NCBI GenBank assembly: GCA_020744225.1
Contig: JAGMWG010000027.1
Span: forward strand, 186,001-250,000
DNA from: Paraphoma chrysanthemicola
Lineage: Eukaryota > Ascomycota > Dothideomycetes > Pleosporales > Phaeosphaeriaceae
Reading direction: 5' to 3'
DNA: 64,000 nt
The notes beneath the pieces are model-generated. The model had not been told where the DNA came from, did no database searches, and worked only from the letters and a program-made list of their open reading frames with translations. Below, piece by piece: positions 12,205 through 22,920 of the stretch. Numbering within the stretch: position 1 is the stretch's first letter; every line of letters begins with the position of its first letter. A program made the translations under genes and the position numbers.

Positions 12205-12822
12205 GGCTGGGATTCCGCAATTTCGGAAGGGGCGGAATCGCCAGGTGGGCCACAGCGGCTAGCACGAACATGAGAAAGTCAGGTGCATCGTTTAGTTCGA
12301 GATCTCCTAGATACTGACGATAATTAACCTAGCAAACTACTCCCGACGTGTACGTATTGCCCAATTTGGGCTTCGTTGAGGCTTCGTTGAGGCTTCAGAT
12401 TAATTCCAGCAGCGCGAGATTGATGATCTGTATCAGTCTGTGGGCATCGGGCATTGGGTGGTACGATAAGCCCTGGTGGAAAACCAAGTAGAATGAATGC
12501 AAAATCTTCATACAACTTTATACATGGGGTAGAGATCATGTTTGATTGCCTGGCATCGGGTCCGCTCGGGACTCCTGAGACCTGGTGCTTCAAGGTTTAT
12601 GTTCGTTAGCGTCAAGCATAACGCTAGCGGCCGAGCCAACCCCACAACTTTTTTCCCCGCATTGCGCGTGAATCCTTTGCCTTCTCTCACGATCGACTAG
12701 TATCTCATATCTCTTTTCCGATGCGAATGTAGTACGAGACGTAACAATTTGATGTATTTGCAGAGTGCGCATCAAATTCGCGATCCTCAGCTCGGGAGAT
12801 CCTCCTTTCAGTCAAGCCCGTG
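12205..12822. promoter_or_regulatory. Region upstream of the Zn2Cys6 regulator
   Basis: No gene is seen. A TTCCGCAA-TTTCGGAA arrangement lies at 12213-12228 (TTCGGAA at 12222-12228), about 600 bp before the regulator start. This could support autoregulation. The spacer also contains a short tandem duplication (CTTCGTTGAGG, twice, near 12369-12392). Confidence 0.4.
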
Positions 12823-15579
12823 ATGGAGAACTCGCCGAGCGACATGGGCATCGGTCCACTAGATCAAGAGAATGCAGAAATTGAGAATTTAGCGCTTTCT
12901 TCACCAAGCTCGCGACGTGCTGCGTCTCCAAAGACTGCTGAGTCGCTTCCCAATGGAAAGAGGAAAAGGGAAAAGTACACAGGCAAAGCTTGCGGTCCGT
13001 GTAAGAAGAGAAAGATTAAGGTGAGCTTGGAATGGTTCACAGTTCGCGCTTTGAGAGGCAATCTGACACACAGTAGTGTGGAGGAGGAACACCTTGTGTC
13101 GCTTGTTTGCGAAGGAAACGACCATGTACATTGTCAGATCCGGAGCCTCCGCGCCCGCAAAGTATCGACTTGGGACAATCAAACACGACGTATGAAACCA
13201 GAATCCACACGAGTCCGTTCGCGACTAATACGGCAGAAGGGAAGCTGAACCTGTGAAAATATTACAAAACCGAATGGCCGCCTTGGAATCACAATTGACA
13301 ACCTTGAATCAAGCTTTGTCGAGAATGGCCCCGATACTTGAGTCGAACGAACCGAACCCCGGCTTAGCGAATAGCGAAAGACTTTCCCAGCAGTGGATGC
13401 ATCGAGATGCCAGATCAATCGCATCCCCCAGGTCATCAGCTACATCTGGTGTTTCTCCCAAGGATGGCCTCACTTTCGTGAGTGGGAAGAACGGAGCAAG
13501 CATGACCCTTGCCGGCGAGACTTCAGTGGTGCATGCACTGCAGCGAGTGGAAGATAGGTTGAGTGAACTTGGTCTTCCAGTTGCTGAGGACAGAGGCTCG
13601 GTCCCAAGGACGCCTCCCATGACCCCCATGATATCAACTTCAAGGGACTGGATTGACACAAACACGCCACAGAAAGTACAACAACTGCTACGGAAGTATG
13701 GCATAACGCCAAATCGGCAGGAATGGGATGTGTACCTCGAAACCTTTTTGGTCGAAGTTCATCCACTGTATCCGTTCCTATCCGAAGATTTGGTTCGGGA
13801 AATGTATGAAGAACTTTGGAGGAACATAGATGCAGACACTACGGATGATCGCGTGGTCCAGGCACTTTTAATCCTTGCAAATGGGCGTTGTGCGACATCG
13901 TCGAGGATCCAGTCCGATGCAGGCTCAAGCTCAGCGGGATGGAGTCTTTATCGCACGGCAATGGATATGCAAGGTAGTCTTCTCGACACTGTCAACGATG
14001 ATTCCAATCCACTTTCAAGCTTGCATTCTTTGACGCTGGTTGTAAGTGTCCATCCTTGCTGGACTTCAGATCGTTAATGACTCTCAATAGGTCATCTACC
14101 TCCTGAGATTAGACGCTACGGAGCGGGCCCAAAAAGTACTTTCGTTAGCCATAGTCCACGCGCACCATCTCGGCATCCATCTCAACCAGATACACGCTGA
14201 TGTCCCCAAAACCCAGTCAGTACTATTGAAGCGGGTATGGTGGTGCATGTACGTCTTGGACCGACGACTGGCACTTGTTCTGGGTCGCCCTTTTCTCATC
14301 CATGATAACAACATTCACATCGGCCTAGAAGATAGCTTAGAGATCCAGCAACAGACCGATGGCGACGATGTTGAGCGCACTGACATAATTTCTGCATCAG
14401 AAATAACAGAACACTCTCCGATACACTATCTACATGTGATGGTGGGCTATTCTAGAGTAGTTGGAAAGGTTTGGGAGACTTTATTTGGATCCAAATCATG
14501 CGAGGATGACAACCCCCACATATACGAGTACCTTGATTGCTTGGTCCACGATTGGATGGGGTCCGTTCCTGAATTTCTCGTATGCGACGCAGACGATTTA
14601 CACAGAAGCACTATTCCGCTCTCTCCGGCTCTCTTCAAGCAAAGGTTTCTTATTCGACTGGTTCGTTTACTTCCAAAAATGTCGCTTGTGCACCGCGGCT
14701 GATTGTTCCCAGCGTTACCTCAGCATACTTAACGTAATTCGCAGTCCGATTCGTCGTATCAAGACTCGCACAGCGGCCAGACTCGCTAATGATATAGAGG
14801 CTGAGGCTACCTGTCTCCGACAGGCACGCTGTATCGTCGACATGTTCGCTCAATGCTCACTCGTAGACGGCGTTTACGGATTTCCATTCTTACCATACCT
14901 TCTCGAATCCACGATCGTCATGTTGGCCTGTTTGACAAGATTGCCGTACCTCAAGCAAACATACCGCAAGACGATTGAATCAGCCATGGATATGTTGATG
15001 AAGCTCTACAGAAAGACTTGGGTATCTGGAAAGGTAGCTCGTATTATTTTCCAGTTGAGCAAAATTATACCGCATGTCTTCGCCGGTACCAATACGGCGC
15101 AATCGACCACGGCCCCAAAAGCACATGGTTCGGCACAAACAGAAACCGAGAACATTGCTTTTCTCGACGAAAGAGCACCAGCAACCGCGGAACCACTTCC
15201 CGCAAATCCCGCAAGCCGGCATTTTCGATCGCCGTCGGATGCCTGGGTACACAACAATCAGCCTCAAGATGTTTGGCATGCAAAACGAGTGGAACCAAAT
15301 GTACCCACGTTTCAACATGATTACCGTAGGAATTCGTCGATAGTGCAAAGCTTTCCGGATCAGGATCAAGCAGATTTCAGCTTCCAATTCGATGACTTCC
15401 CATTTGAACTTGGCTTAAGCAACACCGCCCCACAGAATCCAGTGCTACCAGGACACAATAATTTCAGGAGTTCAGTGAGACCGGAGCTTTCTGGAGACCA
15501 AAGCATTGATGCCTATAATATGGATTGGCTACAAGAATTGATTGGTCAGGATGGTCGCAACCTCTTTGAGTTCAGCTAG
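12823..15579 (+). CDS. Zn2Cys6 fungal transcription factor (likely cluster regulator)
   Basis: Five exons (12823-13020, 13077-13189, 13237-14041, 14091-14660, 14713-15579) give 850 aa. The binuclear zinc cluster is complete: C57, C60, C67, C73, C76 and C83, with spacing 2-6-5-2-6. The intron at 13021-13076 falls between C60 and C67. A basic stretch precedes it (G-K-R-K-R-E-K). Residues after about 104 form a short leucine-rich coiled coil (K-I-L-Q-N-R-M-A-A-L-E), usual for dimerisation. The middle holds the fungal-specific regulatory domain, with Y-P-F-L-S-E-D near its start and V-W-W-C-M-Y-V-L-D-R-R-L-A-L-V-L-G-R-P about 120 residues on. The C-terminus is acidic and aromatic, a likely activation region. 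The intron at 14661-14712 has an unusual gttcgt donor but is needed to keep frame. It sits in the centre of the block and probably controls it. Confidence 0.92.
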
Positions 15580-15807
15580 TGCCATGGACTTTTGCTTTTA
15601 GTAAAATTCTCATCTAGTGAAGCTACCGGCATTGCACGTAATGGCGATTTGACACGTTCCAATTAGGAAATGGTCGTCTTGCTATTCAATCTGTTCATAC
15701 ACCGCTTCGTCATTCACACCATGCTGTCCTTCTAGATTTGGTATTTGCAGTGGATAAAAATGCACTCCGCAAAACTACACACTTCGAGCAGGTATCTTCA
15801 AGTTCAT
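15580..15807. other. Convergent spacer
   Basis: The 228 bp between the 3' ends of the regulator and the acyl-CoA dehydrogenase hold nothing recognisable. Confidence 0.5.
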
Positions 15808-17606
15808 TCACAGCTTCGCACCTTGTGTCTTCCCTTCCAAAATCCGCTGAGCCCTGATAGCTCTTTTAATGGACAACTCCAACAAAATTTCTTCACTGCC
15901 ACCTGGTACTGATATAGCCTTTACATCTCTCCAAATCCTCTCCACTCGCTCGCCACGTCCGCCTCGTGTAAGTCCGATGCCGCCCAGTACTTGAATAGCG
16001 TCACGGACCACGTTTTGTAGGACGATTCCAGAATGAGCCTTCAGCTGTGCGATTTGGCCTGCTAGAAGTAACTCAGCGTCTGGTTCGCTCATTGCCGACA
16101 ATTGAAAGATAAGTGACTGGAATTCGGTTAGCTTGTCTCCCGATACTCTTGGTGTAGGTGTGGTCTGACTTCAATCCACGCTTGCAACGCCTCGGTCTCT
16201 CGAGCCATATTGGCTAGCTTGAAACGAATGATAGCTGTGATTGATCAGTCGTTATGTATGATGCATGCATTGTTTGAGCTCACGATGATCGATCAACTTC
16301 TTCCCAAAAGTCTCTCTGACTAGTCCGTGACTGAATGGGTGAGCGGAGTCCTCACGAGATCTTTAAGGAATGCACCTACCTTATACAATCCTCCAAGCAT
16401 ATTCGCGCGCAGCTCAGCGATTGGAAAGATATGAACAACCTCTAATTTCATATCAGATCTGTCTGCGGACGTACACGATGGGGGTGGAGACTTGCCTCGT
16501 GGTTGAAATTAGACATGATGCACTTCAAGCCTTTGCCTACCTCTCCAAGAACGTTTTCAACGGGAACCAGAACATCATCATAGTCCACAAATGCAGTTCC
16601 AGCAGAGCCAGATCCCTGCATCTTCATGTAACGGACAGTGAGGCCTTCAGACTTAGGCACCACGAGCATTGTCATTCCATCCGCCGAGGTTTTGGTCAAT
16701 GTGAGGAAATAGTCTGCGTACATCCCGGAAGTGATCCACTGGACCAGGATCAATGCCCGTGCCGAATAGTATTCCAGTGATCGAAACGTACCTTCTTCTG
16801 TCCTGACACTTTGTAGTGTCTGCCATCAGGGGTTAAGACAGCCTCAGTGCAAATCTGAGCCACATCTGAACCTGCTTCAGGCTCAGTGATGGCAAGACAG
16901 ATGCGCTTAGACCCCGATAAGACATCATTGGCAACTCTAGGAATACTCAATATTTTCTGCATATTTGTTTTCTCAGTGAACAACCTACCTGTTCCTTAGC
17001 TTTTCTGAGCCAAATCTTCGCACGGCAGGCATGCATAGGGTCTGATAGGGTCCGTAAGTAATTGCTCGGACTTTCTGTGAACAGGCTTGCTGGTACTCAC
17101 CACTCCACCGATGAGGCCGTTTTGAACGCTTTCTTGGTCAATTCTTTACTTCATCACGACTTGATGCAGCCTTCGCTTACCCGATACCGCCGATTCGATT
17201 CAGCTCGCTATGTATGATGAAGTCGTGGAAACCATCCCATTCTTCTGGCGCAATGCCACCAATGATTGGAAATTTGCCAGCCCATTCTTTGGGTATTGAA
17301 CTACCACCACCCATTGGCATGAGTACTCCATCCTCAGCAGCTTTCTGGTAGATTTCCTTGGGCATCTCCCCATCTTCTTCCCACGATGTGGCAAAGGGCA
17401 AAATATTCTAGAGATTCAAGATCAGTCAGGTTCTTTTCCTGCAATTACTTTCACATTACCGATTCGACCCACGATCTCATCGCGTCCCGTAATTTTCGAT
17501 GAGAATCTTTGAGATATGGCGATGGCGAACCGCGCGACCAAGGAGGCTCTGCGTAGGGTATCTTGGACCCATGATACCAGGATAACGCTCCAAGTGAAGA
17601 TGACAT
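15808..17606 (-). CDS. Acyl-CoA dehydrogenase, C-terminal PTS1 (-AKL)
   Basis: Ten exons on the minus strand: 17606-17460, 17407-17181, 17128-17101, 17041-16989, 16936-16792, 16738-16496, 16441-16380, 16330-16284, 16234-16170, 16116-15808. They give 441 aa. The N-terminus carries the fungal A-E-P-P-W and S-P-Y-L-K-D-S-H-R-K-L blocks. The FAD/substrate core is C-L-A-I-T-E-P-E-A-G-S-D-V and W-I-T-S-G. The C-terminal domain has G-K-K-L-I-D-H-P-I-I-R-F-K and G-G-I-G-L, and ends with G-G-S-E-E-I-L. Exon 3 is only 28 nt, and the intron after exon 6 begins with gcaagt (GC-AG class). Both are needed for a full-length protein. The last residues G-A-K-L form a PTS1, so peroxisomal alpha,beta-dehydrogenation of an acyl-CoA is likely. 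It is divergent from the P450. Confidence 0.9.
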
Positions 17607-18115
17607 TGAGGGTAGGACGTGCAAAGTCTAGGGTTTCGTGTGGAGATCTTGACGGCGAGTGCAGCGCGAAAGCCGGGTTTAGGAAAGTTCAGATGGAATG
17701 GTCGCGACTCAAACGCCAAAAAGGAATGAAATCATGTGCACCGCTTGGCAAGCATTCGCAACCAACAGGCTTCGGATGTGCGAAATGCTCGTCGGGTCCC
17801 ACCTCGGCTTGTGATCGTACACGGTGCCCTACCTCGACCGAATTCCGAAACGCGGAAATGGTTCGGAAAGCCTGCTTATGTAACAACAGCTACCAAGACA
17901 AGGCGGAACCAATCTACCCTCAGACGATGCGGGAAAGCTTTTGGGCCAGTGCGGGGATTTTCCTGTGAGGATGGTGGTCGCCGGATCAGCAGGCGTCTTG
18001 CGGCAAGTTGGAAAGTTACGATAACTTCACCTCGCCCTCTCAACCGACTACCCCTGACCCTCCACTACTTTACGATCACACTTTCTTCTCTACTGCACGT
18101 CTTCGAATCTTTATT
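17607..18115. promoter_or_regulatory. Divergent promoter, acyl-CoA dehydrogenase / P450
   Basis: This 509 bp shared upstream region holds no gene. TTCCGAA at 17843-17849 and TTCGGAA at 17862-17868 stand in opposite orientation, 12 bp apart, with GCGGAAA between them. This is the most palindrome-like arrangement of the element in the block. Confidence 0.45.
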
Positions 18116-19864
18116 ATGCTTACACATTCTCTTCTCAATGCGCCGGTTTGGCTGGGATTCCCTGTCCTTGCTGCAGCCGTTGTAATTTATTTCCTGTGGA
18201 ATCGATACGGAAGTGGCTTGAATGGCATAGCAGGGCCGTTTCTTGCATCAGGATCAGACTACTGGAGGCTCTTCCTTGTCTGGGGTCGCCGACCAGAACT
18301 CACTCACCAACGACTTCACGAAGAATATGGAGATCTTGTCCGCATTGGCCCTAAGACAGTTCTCGTTTCGGACTGGACCGCTGTGAAGAAGATATATGGC
18401 CTTAACGCAGGCTATGTCAAGGTGACTCCAACCGTCGCAAAGTCTACCCATACAAATGAGGCTAATCTTGCAAAATTAAAGTCGGGATTCTATCCGGTCC
18501 AGCAAAATATAGCAAAGGGAACACCACTGCGGAGCCTTTTCAATACCACTGACGAGAAGTTCCATAGCAAGCTCCGTCGATCCGTTGCGAACGCTTATTC
18601 TATGAGTAATCTCGTCCAATTCGAACCATTAGTTGACTCTACCATTGCTGCATTTGTCAGACAGTTGGAAGCGAGGTTTGTAGACAAGCCAGGCGACGAA
18701 GGAGTCGCGGACTTCGGAACATGGCTGCACTATTATGCATTCGACGTCATCGGAGAGCTGACTTTCTCAAAACGGCTTGGATTCATTGACGATGCGAAGG
18801 ATGTCGATGGGATCATTGAGACACTCGAAAACATGCTCGATTACTTTGCAGTGGTAAGCAAATTGCTTCTCCAGTGTAACCAAGCGCGTAACAGTTGTCT
18901 AGGTTGGTCAAAATCCGTGGTTGGACCGATTGTTATGGAAGAATCCTCTTCTGCTTTGGTGCAACGATCATGGAATTACTGACACAACTTCCCCCGTAGC
19001 CGTCTTCGCAAGGGCTCATATGGCAGCTCGGCTAGGGAAGAAAGATCGTTCGGATACGCAGGGCGGAAAGAGTACCAGTGACCTTCGCAGGGACTTTCTC
19101 GATCGCTTTCTCGATGCCAACAAAAAGGATCCCGTCTTTATCAGCGACGAACGGGTACTCGCACTCACGGTAGCGAATATCTTTGCAGGTGCTGATACAA
19201 CAGCAATTACGCTGCGATCAGTCTTCTACTTTCTTTTGAAAAATCCCGAATGCCTACGCCGTCTACTCGCGGAACTTGCTACCGCTGACCTCGGTCCTAA
19301 CTCCCAAATAGTGTCGTGGGAGATTGCACACAACCTACCTTATCTGACAGCAGTCATTCAAGAATCACTTCGAATGCATCCAGCTGTTGGTCTACCTTTG
19401 GAGAGAGTTGTGCCCGCTGGTGGTCTAGAAGTGAACGGAGTGTTCATTCCCCCGGGCACTATTGTTGGAGCAACAGCTCGTGCTATCCATTCGAAGTCAT
19501 CAATTTTTGGCAGTAGGCCAGAGATCTTTGCTCCCGAGCGCTGGTTGAATGCATCTGAGTCAAAGAGAACCGAAATGAATAGTGCACTATTCTCGTTTGG
19601 AATGGGAGCTAGGACCTGCATTGGAAAGAATATAAGTCTGCTAGAGATGTACAAGCTCGTGCCGACACTTCTCAGACAATATGAGGTAAGTTTATCCCAA
19701 GGAAATCCCTGCAAGGAGCGTACATATATGGAACTACCGACTGACACTCCCAACAGATCACATTTGCAAGACAAGATAGTGACTGGATGTTACACAATGC
19801 TTGGTTTGTGAAGCAGAAAAACTTCTTCGTCCGACTCAGGCGACTCAATCACGCCGTGAACTAG
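18116..19864 (+). CDS. Cytochrome P450, pisatin-demethylase-like
   Basis: Exons 18116-18853, 18903-19685 and 19757-19864 give 542 aa. The start at 18116 is the ATG directly before the membrane anchor (about residues 8-28). The I-helix motif A-G-A-D-T-T begins near 341. The ExxR pair is E400/R403 in E-S-L-R-M-H-P, and the heme loop F-S-F-G-M-G-A-R-T-C-I-G places the axial cysteine at about 485. The V-G-Q-N-P-W-L-D-R-L-L-W-K-N-P block is characteristic of fungal pisatin-demethylase-type P450s (CYP57 and relatives), many of which act on plant aromatic defence compounds or secondary metabolites. It is ER-anchored with NADPH-P450 reductase as partner. The last exon restores the typical C-terminal helix. 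The substrate is unknown. Confidence 0.93.
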
Positions 19865-20364
19865 GTATTTTAGATTAGACCATATCTTTGAACCACGTTC
19901 CACTCCGATGCGGCGCACTTCGATGAATTCATTTTAGTTTTGATGCTGCGCAAAGATATATGCGGGAATTCTGAGAGCTGATTGTGCATACTATGTATTC
20001 AAACAGGGATCTTCACATTTATGGTCTTTCTAGGGCAGTCTTGCCATCATGGGTGAATCCAACCATCATTATCTCACCAGAGAAGAGAATAGTTGAGGAG
20101 ATCATTTGAGTCTTGATCTTTACTCCACGCTTCGAGACTCGTCTTCATGTACCGCTGTGACAATACGATGTTTCCTGCAACACTGGATACGGAATCTTAA
20201 ATCTGCAGCACCATGGTCCCGATACTCGTACCTAAGATATCATGATGCGAACCGCCAGAGAATAATTTTCCGGTAGACAAGCAGTGAACTAGTTTTCAAA
20301 GTCGAAGCAAGTATGGGAATGCCCAGGAGAAGAGTATTATTGTATGTGTACTTGATAGTGAGTA
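19865..20364. other. Convergent intergenic region
   Basis: About 500 bp lie between the P450 and acyl-CoA ligase 3' ends. No gene, RNA or repeat is seen. Confidence 0.5.
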
Positions 20365-22405
20365 TCATAGCTTTGCCGGAATCACATCTAGTCCCCAGTC
20401 TACATTTGGCAACATACGCCTCACAATTTTACCTCCAGCACTGTTTACAACCGTAAGTAAGTGCGTAGTCCGATTAATGAAGCTCAGCGATAGGAGTACA
20501 TACTTTCGTGGGATTTCTTCAATCCGAGAGGCTCTCTGAATCTTCTTGTAGCGAGACACCCTTTCGTTCACGAATCTCAGAATATCTTCGAGGGCATTCA
20601 AACGGGGAGACTTGGTCACGACATGTGCCACTGGGACTTCCGTACCCCGAGAAGCAATGTATACGCCACGGACAGCCGCATCCTCAACATCGGGATGCAT
20701 ACGAAGAATGCCTTCTAATTCGGCCGGAGCAACCTGGTTACTGACTATAGTTCAGCAAGTACTCGTGGTATTGTATCATGAAGGAATGGTTCAAGCTTAC
20801 CCATTCACTTTGATCATCTCTTTCAATCGATCGACCAAGAAGACAAAGCCATCATCATTCACGTAGCCAATGTCGCCGGTTCTCAAGTATCGATCACTTG
20901 TGATAGTCTCATCTGTAAGAGAAGTATTTCCAATATATCCTTGCATGACGTTAGGCCCTTTGACCCATAATTCGCCAGCAATACCAGGAGGGCATTCTGC
21001 ACATCTTGTCAGTATCTCCTGTTGTACCGCGAAATACTGTAAATATTGAATTACCTTTTCCTTCGGGGTCTACAATCTTCAAAGTCATGCCAGGTAGTAG
21101 CTTTCCTAGGGTGCCTTTTATGTTCACCTGGTCGTACCTTTGCGAAATGACACTGGGGCTCGCCTCCGTGAGACCGTACCATTGAGTGAGGACGCAGTCA
21201 AGCTTTTGACATAATCGATCTGCAGAACTCTGCTCTAGAGGTGCAGCTGCGCTCATGAGACACTTCAATGAGGAAAAATCGCGTCCTGCTGTAGCAGTAC
21301 TATTGGCAAGCTGAAGTGCAATGGGAGGAACCACATTCAGATGCGTCACTAATAATTTTATCAGCTGTGTGTGTTTTCAAAACTTTGAAGAGACTAACCC
21401 TTGTCTCGTTCAATTGAGTGCAGCAGAGAGGCGAGATCGAATCTGGGAAAAACCACAATAGGTGCGCCCTAGAGCTGTTAGCAAAATATCGAGTAACGGA
21501 TAGGCCGTCCTTCGGTTATGCTTACATTCAGAACATACTGACACACGAAGCCTGATAAACCAAGGATGTGAAAAAATGGAACTACTAAAGCGAAGACACT
21601 ACTGGGGGTGAACATGTCGGAGAGATATATCGAATGCATATAGACATTCGAAACCACGTTTCCGTGGCTGAGCTTCACACCTTTTGGAAGACCCGAAGTC
21701 CCCGAGCTAAAGCAAATGAATGCCAGCTCTGTGGCAATCTCGCCTTCGGCGTAGATTGGGCGGATGAAACTAGTGTCTCCATGTTCTAGAAGACGCGGGA
21801 CATCGATGGTATATTCTGCAGGTGAAGTGGTTGTTAACAGAGTAACAATCTGGGGCTTCATCTCTAATACATTCATCGCTTCGCGTAAATTCGCCACAAG
21901 TTCGGGAGCGACTAGAGCATGTTTTGGCCGTGCGATCGAAAGCACATGCGACAATTCCTGGTCGCGTTTCAGGCCGAGTCAGGACTACACAGCACGTGAC
22001 ATGCTCACCTTAGGTACATGAAGAGGGTTCAGTGCCGAGACAACGCCTCCCACTGCGAGTACTGCATGCACGTACACAGGGTAGTACACCTGTTGTTGTT
22101 ACTCCCTCTGTTTTTGGGTATGGAGATACTGGGTATGTCCGAGATTGGGGTGATGGTCTTACAGTGTTGAACGATAATATGCACACAACGTCACCTCGCT
22201 GTACGCGCAATGTCTCTTGAAGGTATTTTGCAAACCTTCTCACCGCAAGTCGAAGAGAAGCGTATGTGAAAAATGTTTCGCCAGAAAGGCCATCCAGGAT
22301 CGCAGAAGCCGTAGACGACGCTCCACCAAGGTTATAGTCAAAGAAAAGATCTGAAATGGTAGCATCCGTGGGATAGTCCAAAACGTAGTCGGAGGTATAC
22401 ACCAT
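20365..22405 (-). CDS. Acyl-CoA ligase (4-coumarate-CoA-ligase-like), PTS1 -AKL
   Basis: Eight exons on the minus strand: 22405-22163, 22089-22009, 21957-21526, 21468-21399, 21348-21055, 20996-20801, 20740-20504, 20440-20365. They give 542 aa. The adenylate-forming signature S-S-G-T-S-G-L-P-K-G lies at 192-201 and Y-G-L-T-E-A-S-P at about 333-340. R-T-G-D-I-G-Y and the hinge F-L-V-D-R-L-K-E follow. The catalytic lysine is near 522 in N-A-G-G-K-I-V-R-R, where most relatives have N-A-S-G-K. The last three residues are A-K-L, a PTS1. It belongs to the ANL superfamily of peroxisomal ligases that includes AKT1-type enzymes. It uses ATP to convert a carboxylic acid to its CoA thioester, presumably the acid made by the P450 and aldehyde dehydrogenase. 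It is divergent from the PRISE gene. Confidence 0.93.
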
Positions 22406-22920
22406 TGCGATTGTGTTGGCGGCGTTGATGCAGACCGAAAATGCTATTTGATCTTACGAGCGCGAGGAAATTGATCGAATACTATCGAGACCAACAACGT
22501 CAAACCCACAGCGATGTCAGCACGGTTCGCAATTTGGCAACTTCCAAAATGCCACGTGCTACTTGTTCGTGCCCGCCTTCTGTGCGCTCCCTCCGTGAAC
22601 GCGGCACCGGCTTTCCGCGTCCCGGAAGCTTCCGCTTCAACAGCACCGCAATATTTCGGAATGACTGCGCTCGACTGAAGAGCGTACAATCTCGACTTCG
22701 GTGCGACTAAAGTCATGCAGATCATCATTCGGGAGGGTAGTGGATCTGTTCTCCATGCATCGCGGGGTGTATTGCGGGGTTAGTACAAGGGCCAAGACAC
22801 ACCTGCAATGTAGCGGCCGACTGCGCGGTAGTGCTCAGAGGCTCAATCCTGATAAGAAGGCGTCGTAAGTCATGACGAACCCGATCAATCACTCAGCTTC
22901 TTTTCAGCTTGAATTCACAA
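22406..22920. promoter_or_regulatory. Divergent promoter, acyl-CoA ligase / PRISE reductase
   Basis: The 515 bp spacer holds no gene. TTCGGAA lies at 22655-22661. A short inverted CCCGGAAGCTTCCGC word lies near 22621-22635, and TTTCCGCG lies just before it. These resemble words in other spacers of the block. Confidence 0.45.

Noticed and set aside
17042..17100. Alternative 26-bp intron in the acyl-CoA dehydrogenase
   Set aside because: 26 bp is too short for a fungal intron. The 59-bp version gives an exact-length match to the conserved G-L-x-G-G block.
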